This document shows, in pieces, positions 46,580 to 57,660 of a stretch of DNA of 64,000 nt (position 1 is the first letter of the stretch; every line of letters starts with the position of its first letter). Position numbers and translations under genes: made by a program. Source of the DNA: Rhytidiadelphus loreus (taxonomy: Eukaryota; Streptophyta; Bryopsida; Hypnales; Hylocomiaceae); the NCBI GenBank assembly GCA_947034895.1, contig OX344763.1, positions 46,437,025 to 46,501,024 on the forward strand, read 5' to 3'. Below the pieces are notes generated by a model. The model searched no databases and was not told the origin of the DNA. It saw nothing but the letters and a program-made list of their open reading frames with translations.

Positions 46580-49500
46580 CTAGTCTGTGTCTGGGACACT
46601 GGCATCAAGGCCACCTGCAGAGCTGAAGCTGTCGGTCTCCGTCTCCACAAATGATTCAACCTGCAAGCAATGCTCTTCATGATGTCAGGACTAAAACATT
46701 TATGACAACATTGTTTGCTATAAACCAATCACTTTGATTGCACAACAGTTTAGGACACATTCTAGAGGATGATGAAATGGTCAAGACATGAGTAACCAGG
46801 TGGATGAGACTCAGTCTGAGCACCCAAAATTGCCACTTTGGCGCTAAACATAGTTCTTATTATCAGACTGGTCAAATTTCTTATATGTTCTAGTTAGCAA
46901 ATAAAATTGTTCCAAAGCATTGAAGAGTAATGATTTCTTTGGCGCTGCAAATGAAATTGTGAAGGTTCAGAGTTTAATGATAGATGACGCCAAACCAACC
47001 CTTGAATAGATGGTTAGGGTTGTCTTCACTCCCCTAAATCAATATGTACCCAATGTCAAAGATTTAGAGTAACAATTTTGGGTTAGTGGCGATTAGGGAA
47101 TAGAAGACGCTCAACAGCCAGGAGTCTCGAGAGCATTATTGGGCAGAATGTAAAGTCGTTCTACCGAATCAAGAACATCCACATTTGTTTTCAAGTCGAT
47201 CTGAAGACTTAGAATGAGAGAAACAATATGATTTAGAATCCTCTTTGACAAGTCAATGAGAGAGTGGCACAGTGAGCACCAGACTCGGCATTATGGGTGT
47301 CCCTACTTATCACTTTAGGACGAAGCCTCGATGTTCATTGTACGTTCAGAGGGACTGAGTTTCTCTTGATTAGAAAATTCAAAATATGTCACGAGTACTG
47401 TAAACTAGAGAGAAGAATGATGGGCGTCTTACATAAGAGTCCGGGGTCAGCCTTCTTGCAGGCATGCCCAATGTTTCATCAGGAACCACTGCATACCGCT
47501 CTGAAGGAGAAACAAAGAAGGAAGCTGTTCGTCATCACATGTCCAAGCCATTGCAATCAACTGTGAGCAGAGTGAAAAGTGGTGCATTTGGAAAAAAAGG
47601 CTCTCAACTAGGAACTGGGGCTGGTTTGACACAGCCATCTGAAACTGGAGAAGTATGAGACAGTCATCTGAGTACTCAGATCTATACTCATCCAAGATTT
47701 CAAAGCTCTGAGGTTTTGAAAGGGCTCTCGCCTAGGAACCTAAGCGGTCTGTATTCTCGGATCTATATCCATCCTAGCATTTAAAGCTCTAAGGTTTCAG
47801 TGGCCAATTAAAAACCCATCTAAGCAATTGATAGTCCTAATTTTCAGACCTTGAAAGTCGCATTTTCGCACAATATTTGAAATTCACAATAATGAATATG
47901 AGGTAATACCTGGCAAGCTTGTGGAGCGTGATGATGCAATTTGTCGACACGCAAATCCATCTGCACTTAGAAGCTCAACCATCTTTGGTGTAAATCTGCA
48001 GGCAATGAACTCCCATACTGAGTTTAAGATATGACCAAGGTGAGATTTCCCTTATGCAGGAGAGCTGGTTAAGCAAGAACAGAGTAGGATATCAATATCT
48101 GTAACAGTTTGAGCTTGAACTAGTGTGTGTGTCGGAGTTCAAGACTTTTGCTCCAAGAACGGAGGCAATTTGGGAGAAATTTCTACAAGAGGCTAGGACT
48201 TTGATACAAGATTCTGGGTCTCAAAATCATGTGGGGAAAAATTGGAACATACAAGCTGAAATTGAAAACTTTGACAACCCCTAGTGTTTTCTGAATCTAT
48301 CAGTCGTCCGATGAAATACAGAAGGAATTGAACTTGCACCTATCCACAGCCTCTCCATGACCAAGCTGTCCACTTGGCCCTCGACCCCAACTGTACACAT
48401 TTGCACGCAGAGTCGTTGCCAATGTATGTCGCCACCCACATGTCACTTGCACTACTCTCTGGTTGCCAAGAATTACAACCAACTAGCAGAGTGAGCTGCC
48501 GATGTAAATAATTTTAGAACCAAATGCAGGAATAATTAAGCAATAACCAGTTGAGGGTCCGGACATAACCCTCTCATCTAGACTAAATCAAGACTGTCAC
48601 ATAACATAATTAAGCACTGGACCTAGGGTATCTATGAAGTTTCGGCAGCATAAGGTAATTCAACCACTTGACAAGGGTAAAGTAGCCGGTTAGATGTTCA
48701 TCAATCGGTGCATCTTCCCCAGTTCACTGTTTCCTTAAGTTGAAGAACCAGACAACTAAGAATATAGCTGTGAATATTCCATTGCAGGCCTCTTACTTAT
48801 AGGAACCTTCAGCTTTGCTTAATAATTCTATGCAGATCCCGGAGATCAATGCGAAGTACCATGTGCCAATGGAAGCAAAAGGAGGTTGTGAGGGTCAGCG
48901 CTTCATAGACATACCTCGTGAGAAAGACCTCTAACAAGCTGAGGAATGTTTTGATCAACTGTACTCCCACATCCCACTTGGCCAAACTGCAGACAGTTTA
49001 CGATGAGAAACTATAAATCGGCTGCCTGCAAATACATACTACTCAAGACTATCTTCACCCTATTATCTATGTTTGCCCTATTGCTGAAAAGAAATTTAAA
49101 TTTGGCCGGGAAACTGTAAAGAGTCCACACATCGCCTTATCAGAGAAGCTCAATGCAATTTCATCATCACAGTGGAAACATTAAATTGCTCAACCCCCCG
49201 CCCCCCCCCCAGGTAGTCAAGTAAGTGTACACAATTGATGTGTAAAATTTTCAAGTCTCTTTCCATATGTTCCTTACTATAATTCTCAGTACGATCCTCA
49301 ATATCCTCAATATAACCCTTAGTATAATCCTCACTATTTGAAAACCCAAAACCTGATGAACCCTGACATGCTATTACTTTTAACACATATCTCAATTCTC
49401 ATGAGACCAAAAAAATTTCAAAACATGCTCAGTCTCTTCCCTTGAGTGAAGACAATAAAATAAAATTGGAAGGCTGGAGCAACAAAGGACAAAAAAAAGA

Positions 49501-51302
49501 AATGCGGAAAATGGTGCCAATACGGTCCCGAAACTCACCTTGTTCCATCCCCATGCATAAAGCCGCCCTTCCTCATCTATTGCCATCGAATGCCGCCAAC
49601 CGCCAGATATCTAAGTAATTCCAAGGGAAGTCAGTCAATGACTACCATGTCAAAGATACAACACTACTAAAATAATTTCTCTTTAACCTTTAAGCAAATA
49701 AATGGACAAAGTGCCACTTCAATATCGGTAGGAGTTGAAATAAAATCATTTAAGAAACTTCTAGGAAATTAGTAAGAATAACCAATAGAAAGAAAAATCA
49801 CTCCCTATACTTTTGAACAGTAAAAGTGTATTTTGGAAGTTCCTATAATTGACAATGAGCTTTCAAAACGAATTTCCTGTTTTTACTGTTCTTAGTTCAG
49901 GCAATAAAGAAATAACCTCATTGTCAAAAAAATAGATAAAAAATAGTCTATGGATATTACGTCCTAAACAGTTCACATCTGTAAAGTGCCTCCATAGGGG
50001 TAACGCAACATACACTTTCAATTATTCGATCATTCAGAGCTAGGACTTGGTGTGGAACGAGAAGATCTTGAAAGGTTCCATGACCAAGTTGCCCATATTT
50101 GCTCCACCCGTATGAATAGATGTTCCCAGCATCAGAAACAACAATAGTATGTCGCCACCCACAGGCCACCATTTTCATATTCTCCCTCTGCAGTCTCCCT
50201 TTGGGTCAAGAATCTTATTGACAACATAACAACATAACACGAGGAGACCCCTATTCATTAAAATACTTAAAAGAGATAGATAGACGCATAATGATATATC
50301 TTTAAGAGCATCTCATAAGCACCGACATGTACCATTTGCACCAAAGACTACTGTTGTAACACTAGTACAGAACAAGTAACCAATAAAATTTGCCAGATTT
50401 TAACCTCAACCCCAATGTAGTAAGAAATCCCCAGAAGCATTCTAGAAAACTTAGCTTTATCAATTGTAAAATCATTAAGTAGTTTAAAAGTAAACCCTAC
50501 CAATTGTAAGGCAGCTACATTTTCTAAGCTTCCTCTGGAGGGGGTGGGGGTGGGGTTGTCTACTAGTGAAACCTGGAATTTCTTAAAAGCATACACGGTG
50601 CAGAAATGAGGGCATACATTCAAAGTGATGACTTCAGCGGGAACTAATCTGTCTTTGCAGTCGCCGAGTCCAAGATTGCCGTAGCGGCCCCAACCCCAAC
50701 CAAACAATTTGCCGCTGGCTGTGATTGCAACAGTGTGCTCTGCGCCAGCTGCCACCATCTTTACTTCTACACCCTGTGTTCGAACAATCATTAAACAAGC
50801 CCATCCTGATCTCAATTAAACATAACATACTCATAACCTGACCCTTGTTACCAACAACAACTCATCTGTTCATACAATTGGTTGGACCTATTAGCAAATG
50901 AATGGAAGTATGACTTGGCTAAATGTCAATTGCCACTGATCTTTGAATAGGACACGGGTTGCATCAGAAATCCTTACATTTAATAAAAATTTGATCTCAA
51001 CAGACTCGGCTCATATACACAATGGGATCAATCAAAGCTCTATAATAATCTCCAAAAATGAACACTTTTAAGCATTAGTAGAAATGCTTAAAGTAATACA
51101 AACAGTATACTCTGCCTTTCGTGGCTTCACTTTGAGCACATGCAGAAAACGAGAAATTCGCGAAGAGCGTACCTGAAAGGTTGGAACCTTCTGAGGACGG
51201 AGTGAATCTTCATTGTGACCAAGTCCGAGTTGGCCGTTCTGGTTACGGCCCCAACTACATAACACCAAACACGACCATCAGCCTCAAAGCAACAAAATTT
51301 AA

Positions 51303-51360
<58 letters not shown>

Positions 51361-53086
51361 TGTACACACACATACCACTAAAAGACAAAAAGTCTCGGTA
51401 CTAGCAAGAGGACATCTAACAAGAGGGATTTCTTAGCATACCTATAAACTTCACCCTCGGTTGAGATGGCAAGACAATGGCTGTCACCACAAGCCATTTG
51501 CTTGATCTGAAGACTTTGAAAAACCCTGATGGAATGGGGCAAAAACAAGTCGCTCGAGTTTCCATGTCCAAGTCGTCCAAAGTCTCCCCTGGTAACAGGA
51601 AAGCTGGTATATGGTAAATGCAGAATCATGACCCATAACCAAGACACCTGGTCTATAATTGTCATAGAACGGGTACACCGCGGCCTTATTAGGTCAGGGT
51701 GAACGATTAAAACTTACTCTCTATTTGCTGTACACGTGTCCTCAAGCCGTGTGTTCTTTTCTGAACAGAAAAACCTAGTTTCTCACAAATAAGAGCTCCT
51801 CAGGAGACCCCGTGTGTGTTCATAGAGAGAATGTACCAGAAGCATACACTTCAGGGGGTGGGGTCTCCTGAGCAGCGCTCGTTCTCTCCTGGAGATCTGT
51901 GAAAAATAACATGGGCTAGACTAAATAAGGATTTGCTACCTAGGTCTAAACTGGGACAGGAGTAGTAGAGAGGACCCCGCTGTGCAGTCCCAGTGTTCTA
52001 TGGAAGGCGACAAAATCCTATCTGAAGTATAGAGAATCCTAAGGTAATCATACAAACCAAAGGCCAATATGATCAACCTCTAGGGTACCCCTAATTTTTT
52101 AGCGGCAATTCCGACCTTATACCTACCACCAAACCCTAAGCACCCTTCTCCTTCTGTAGAGTTTGCGATATACAAGAATTTCCGAAGAGCAGTCTGAAGT
52201 CGAGATTGGAAATCTTCATCTGCGGATGCCTTCAAAGCATCAGGCCTCGAAGGAGAAACCCTACTGCGTATTCTCCTCTGGGTCCTCTATAGTACAAACT
52301 AGCCAGTTGAACTTCCCCGATAAACTAACAAACTAACAGACTCTTTTTTCACGCCTGCTTAGGGTTGGAGCTGTTCTGTTGTGATCGAACAGAACGGCAT
52401 CGTATCCAATACTGAGACATTCTTCAGAGATCAAGAGAGATCGAAAACCAAGCAAATTCACACGTTCAGATCCAGTCAAGGAGTATCAAACTTACCATCC
52501 CCAGCTATAAACTGTCCTGGTGGAATCAGACCTTGCCGTGGTATGATCAGCACCACACGTAATGGCGGAGACTGCACAATCATCCAGTGCACTCACAATA
52601 GTCGGCAAGTTGCGGTCATTGGCGTCCCCATGCCCTAGCTGCCCATCTTCGCCCCGCCCCCACGAGCACACCTTGCCGCCAGCTGCAAAGAGTATCGTCA
52701 AGCCCCATCGTCAGACTTTCCCAAGGATTCGTGGTTCTCAAAATGACCAATTCGAGTAACATCATATGGTCAAGTTTCATACCACCAAAATCAGTGAACA
52801 GCATTGCAAACGTTGGTCAAACAATAAATAAAACTACGCACCTGTGCGAATTACTCAAAACTACTGCAAAAAACCAACACATTCGGCCCAATTTGGGCTT
52901 CTAGGGATGAAAATTCCGAAATGGAACAGCCATGAGCGAGTGCACAGAGAGGGTTGCAACAGGGGCATTACAAAGGAGAGCCACCGAGTGATTGGCCCCA
53001 GCAGAGATGGTAAGAACACGGCGCGTTTCGCCTCGTGCACTCAGTGCTTTGCCACGGTTGTCCAAATTCGTCGAAGTCTCCTCCAT
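46580..53086 (-). CDS. UVR8: UVR8-type UV-B photoreceptor (RCC1 beta-propeller), 12 exons
   Basis: Seven-bladed RCC1-repeat photoreceptor. UV-B splits its homodimer and the monomer binds COP1 to start photomorphogenic and protective responses. Minus-strand exons: 53086-52972, 52682-52496, 51588-51442, 51254-51173, 50773-50618, 50187-50014, 49610-49539, 48986-48915, 48458-48340, 47995-47910, 47500-47433 and 46660-46580. They total 1359 nt, in frame, 452 aa. The GWRHT-type motifs place Trp at 240, 292 and 344, exactly +7 from Arabidopsis W233, W285 and W337. This constant offset also decides the exon 9 acceptor: an alternative at 48482 would add eight residues and break it. The middle motif is GWRHS. 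The C-terminal VP motif (AVVPDET) sits at about 409-410. The protein stops at SVPDTD, without the basic six-residue tail of the Arabidopsis protein. The first in-frame ATG after a stop is at 53086. Confidence 0.93.
51306..51361. repeat. (TA)n(CA)n microsatellite in UVR8 intron 3
   Basis: A TA run is followed by a CA run, inside the intron between the third and fourth coding exons. Confidence 0.97.
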
Positions 53087-54468
53087 AGCTCCAAATTGTA
53101 CGCGAATCGATAGTCTCCTCTCCAGAAAACAAAACCCTCAACGAAAGCTTCAATCAATGAGACTCGAACTCCTACGATGCGGTCATCAAGGCAATCCCCG
53201 TTCCCTGGCACGCCCCTACCTCTCACTCATGTGAACCCGTCATCCCCAAACATGGCGAACCTTTTCTCAATTACACGCCTGGGCCCTGAAATGTGAGTGC
53301 CTGGATTGAATCTGCACAACCCAATGCCGCCGAAGTGAAGAGTAATCTCCGGAAGTGAAAACGCGCTTCATACCCATTTGCAATGGCTCCTACAAAAACA
53401 AAACTCCAGCGTCAAATGAAACTTCCCTCTCCACTCTCCAATCAAACAGGAAAAAATTATGCCGACACGTGTTGTGATAACTCCTCTTCGAAATGCAGCT
53501 GCAATTCAAGTTCGCCATCCGACAATCTCGAGTTCACAGTCTGCTACTCCGCTCAAATCTGTGGCACAAGATGAAGCACGCAACACAACAGGTCGCAGGG
53601 GAGCAGCGACAGAGTCCCAACCTGAGCGGTAAAGGACGGCGAACGTTGGCCACAAGTTGCGCGATTTGGCAGTGACTCACTACACGACACGAAGTTCTTT
53701 TGACAGTCAGAAGCTCCTGCTAGTACCCCTGCAGAAGAGACCTCCTCACTCCAAGTCGGAAAACAGCCAAAGAGGAGCAAAAGACGCCAGAATCCTTCAA
53801 GGCACTCAAACCACTCCGGCATGCAGAAATCGCAAATCTACACCTGCCATCACCAGGCTCCTTCCGATTCCTCCGTACCTTTTCCTTGCTCTAAAAATAG
53901 TGTCAGAGAGAATCTTTCGCAGCTGCGATTTTTGCTCCCTCGCATGTCGATGCTCCTAAAGCTGATGTTCAAGCATCCAACTTGGGTATCAGAGTGCGAC
54001 GATTTCGGCAAAGCAGTTTGAAGTTTCTACAAGGGCTTTCGATTCTCAGAATTGCGAGGGGTTACATTCGGAAACAGAGAATATCGTCTCGTCACTCAAT
54101 TTGTGTTGGACGCAGATGAAACCCTACAGTAGAGGTTAGCTTTCTGTACATCCATATAGGGTTTTTGTAATCTATGTAGCCAATCTGTGCTTAGCAATAG
54201 AATTGGGTTATCAACATTACTCTGCACTTAACCCAATTCTTTCAATTGTTCTCAGTTCTCTTCAGATCATATTACATCAATTTGAACTACGGTCCCCGCA
54301 TTTATTCGTGCTGAATTCGAAGTTGGATTATTTGAAGTTGAATTCAGTTTCAAAGGTATCTAAAGGCCCTTTTTGTAGGTGAGATGTTGTTCTGGAGCAT
54401 GTGGATTTAGTTGCAACCGTGGTACTGACAGTTGTTTACATGTTAGAAAAGAACCCTAGAATTTATTA
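53087..54468 (-). promoter_or_regulatory. Upstream region of the UVR8 gene
   Basis: 5' flank and probable 5' UTR of the minus-strand UVR8 gene. It is less AT-rich than the repeat block. It has short open frames in all directions but no family motif, so I call no gene. It contains one palindromic G-box. Confidence 0.4.
53466..53471. promoter_or_regulatory. G-box (CACGTG) upstream of UVR8
   Basis: The hexamer sits in the palindrome ACACGTGT, 380 bp upstream of the UVR8 ATG. G-boxes bind bZIP and bHLH factors such as HY5 in plant light responses. A hexamer occurs by chance often, so regulation here is only a possibility. Confidence 0.3.
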
Positions 54469-55900
54469 TTGATACGGTTTTCTGGTCGAACATGCACATT
54501 CAACGTCGTTTTCTCAGTCGTGATGCTGCTTTTGCGAAAGTTCTCGTTTGAATTCGTCGCTTGGCAGCCACGAATGCATCAGTGGTCCTGGCTTGCATTA
54601 GATTGGTGGTCCTTGGCATTCGTGCTCTTCTCTGAGGGGAAGGTGCTCCAATGCAGCACGGTTCTGACTTCATCAAGATTCGCCGAAGTTGAATTTGATG
54701 CTGCAATCGGATTTGCATGACCACTGATTGGACCGACCCCACAGAGCAACATCGTCATCCTCCATTTCCGGTGAACTCGTACCAATCATTTTCGACGGAA
54801 ACCGAATAAGGTGCATGATCTGTTAGAGTCGTTGCATTAAAAGAAATCGGGATATGATTTGGATTCAATCAAATTGCCTGAGAATGGTGTGCAACATGTC
54901 AGTTTGATTGGCCTCCCAAGTGTCAATCCGGGAGCTCCTTTCAGGAAGCCATCGAAATTATTGGTAGTAGGAACTTCTTTTTTGAAATTCTTGAAATCAA
55001 GATGTGATTGTCAAAGATTGAAGAAGTATGATTACAGAAGCTTCTTGGTGCCTTGATTCTTCCTTCAATTAGGAGATGGGCTCAAGGTTTTAGGAGCTCC
55101 TTTGAATGCAAATAAGGCCTGATCTGCTTATTATGCGACCTTCACCTAGGCTCTAAACGCAAATTTTGGAAGAGCAGAACTCCAAGAGTAAGGTTGATGC
55201 ACTTGTTGTTAGATGTTGGATTTCAGATTTTGTTGCATGCAATGCATTCTAAAGTGAATGCTTTCAACCGTCAATATCTACCCCTATGGCCCAGCAGCTA
55301 CTCTCCATCGGTGGTCTACCTGAACCCTAAAACCATGAGTGACATCCACTCGTGCGTTCTGTTTTCAACGGTGATTTTCTGGTACCAGGAAAATTTCACA
55401 GTATTACTGTCTCACATTATTGTATTGTACCAATTTCCACAAAAATAAAATATTGTCATGACACTAATTTCGTACGCACAAATCAGTGTAATTCAACTTC
55501 TTGGAGTCCGCAAAGCTTCTGACTGTTGTGATTGAAGCAACCACATTTTCTACCACCACAAAGTCGTTCCTCCAAGTTTGAAACCCACGAAGACATCAAA
55601 CTCCTTGCAAGAATGGACTGTACAAAACAATAATACTAATGTACCAAACTCTGACGAGAAAATCCGCAGTTCACTCTCTCCTTGTAAAGCAATTCTCAGA
55701 GCTGATCGGAGACCAAGGACTCGGAGAGCAATTTCAAGCCTGAAGTAGTACACTGGCTCTGCCACGAAAGAAATCATGCGCAAACTGTTGCGGCCAAACC
55801 CTAATGTCTACCTAGCGGTGGGGTAACTCATGCAAGGAAGAGAAAGAAGGTGTCAAAGAATTGAGAATGGTGGGCAACAACATGCTACTTCTGCTTGCTC
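54469..55900. other. Intergenic, possible remnant sequence
   Basis: There is no supportable gene. A segment around 54940-55120 resembles the tandem units at 55916-56185 (see findings). I could not assign these remnants to a family. Confidence 0.4.
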
Positions 55901-55915
55901 AAAAGCGTTTAACCT

Positions 55916-56135
55916 GTAGCTATTGTCAGGGAGGTAAAGAAGTGATTGATGTCGGTGCCTGCTTTTCTTCAAAATTCTTAAACTCAAAATGGAAGAGGAT
56001 GTGAGATCTCAGAGGATTAGTGCTGAACTGGTAGCTATTATCAGGGAGCTATAGAAGTTATTGATGTCAGAGGATTCATTCTTCAAAATTCTTAAAATTA
56101 AGATGGAAGAGGATGTCAGACGTCAGAGGACCCTG
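55916..56135 (+). repeat. Tandem duplication, two ~115-bp units
   Basis: Units start at about 55916 and 56031. They share GTAGCTATTRTCAGGGAG, then AGAAGTKATTGATGTC, CTTCAAAATTCTTAAA and ATGGAAGAGGATGT, ending CAGAGGA. Identity is high but not perfect. Both lie just downstream of the degraded kinase exons. Confidence 0.85.
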
Positions 56136-56239
56136 ATTCTAATATGAATTGGCACATGCATCCAAGGTGTTGGCAGCTTCTTTCAAGAATGTAAGTTAAT
56201 GCATGACGAAAGAAGAAGGCCACGGAACCCAATGGAAGA

Positions 56240-57660
56240 AGGTGGTCGAGCTCCTTACCCAATCACAAATATTCGGATTCGTTTCATTTGGATTTGTGCG
56301 GTCGATGGCCGGGAAGAAGTCCTGTGAGCAACTCCAAAAGCACCACTCCGAAGCCACAGACATCGCTCTTGGCCGAGAGGTATTGAGTAGAGTAGTACCT
56401 GCACATTGGTTTTGCATTCATGGAATGTTTCAACGTATGGTTCAACAAATTGTACAAAACGAACCAATCAATTCGTTGAAAAGACTGGATAAACAAGACA
56501 TTTTGTAAAACCATAAAACATTGGGAGAAGGCGCTGGAGAACACAGGGCGAACACAGGGCACTTCACTGTTCATCCATCACACAGTGAGTCACAATTTGC
56601 TTAGGGTTATGCTTAAGGTTAAGATGCGACACAGTGTGTGATATTCCATTCAAGTAAAATTGATATTCCACCAAAATGCCCCAACACAATACTCAATAAT
56701 GTTATGCAAGTGGAGATAGATTTCTTGCATCAGTAAGAGAACCTTGACCAAAATTCAGTGGAAGTTCTTCCTTTAGTCATTGGGAATTTGGAAGGCCTTC
56801 CTATCTATCATGGAGAGGAGAAGCCAGCATATGATTCATGTGACACAAGGGATACCTCGCCATAAATTGTAACCAAGATTTCAGTAAATCTCCAAGGCAG
56901 GTGGTACTGAGATATTACTCTGGATCAAGGTACCCGGAGATGCCCTTAACAAACATCAACACTTTGGAATCGTCCAAACGCTGCCACTTTCGCCTCATAT
57001 TTGGAGGAGATGAGAATGTTGTTGCTCTTCATCGATCACGATGTATCAAACTTGGGTTACACCCTGTGTGCAGATGCTCCTAGCCTGCAGCAGGAACTCA
57101 TAGTATGTAGTTGAGGATCCAGAATTTTGACACGTAGGTATTCAATTTCCAACAGCTTGTCAACACAATATTCTGGAGAATACTTGTTCAGCATTCCTTG
57201 AAAGGGATCTCGATCGAACAAACGCATTTCCTGATTTCCTGTTTGCAAAGTTGAGTTCATCTTGAATAAGTTCAGAGCTTTTCAAGGCAATATGCAATTG
57301 TGTTCACATGTGAGACACTGTCAAATTTTATTTGGTTCACTTGGATGTTTGCTCTAAACAATCTTGGTTGCCCATGGTCTCAAAAGTTGACTTCAGTAAT
57401 TCGATGTAAGCAAGAGGAGCGTTGTCAATTCCATATAGACTGCACGCATATTCAAAAAGCTTTGCATTTTGTGCAATTTATGGTAGTATTGTGAGTGGTT
57501 CAATCGATACTGGGACGATCGCCAATCCATTAACAAATTGAAGAACAGTCGCAACTTCAATTCTTTCGGATTCAATAATTAGTAGGTCAAATACATCTTC
57601 ACTACATTCCACTGCATGAGTACGAGGAAAGCACATTTTGGAGTGGATCTGACATCACAC
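56240..57660 (-). pseudogene. Degraded kinase-encoding 3' part of the malectin/LRR receptor gene
   Basis: Kinase pieces are readable on the minus strand in the expected order but in changing frames. About 57087-57036 reads as an AAG-stop-EHLH start followed by HTGCNPSLIHRD; the stop is TAG at 57080-57082, where Leu is expected. A frameshift at about 57033-57035 leads into MKSNNILIS. KVAAFG at 56973-56990 replaces the DFG motif with AFG. Another frame change precedes GISGYLDPE, which ends at a donor at 56919. The next exon starts at 56398 with YYSTQ, then KSDVCGFGVVLLELLTG. A last frameshift at about 56307-56313 precedes NPNICDWVRSS. The ATP-binding loop and the C-lobe end were not found. The family (At1g67720-like) normally has a complete kinase. 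The many independent lesions make sequencing error an unlikely sole cause. Confidence 0.8.

Noticed and set aside
57337..57575. Minus-strand stretch of about 40-80 codons reading like protein (LFEYACSLYGIDNAP) between the membrane exon and the kinase remnants
   Set aside because: It does not match kinase subdomains, contains a stop, and I could not place it in the receptor frame. It may be a chance frame or an unrelated remnant.
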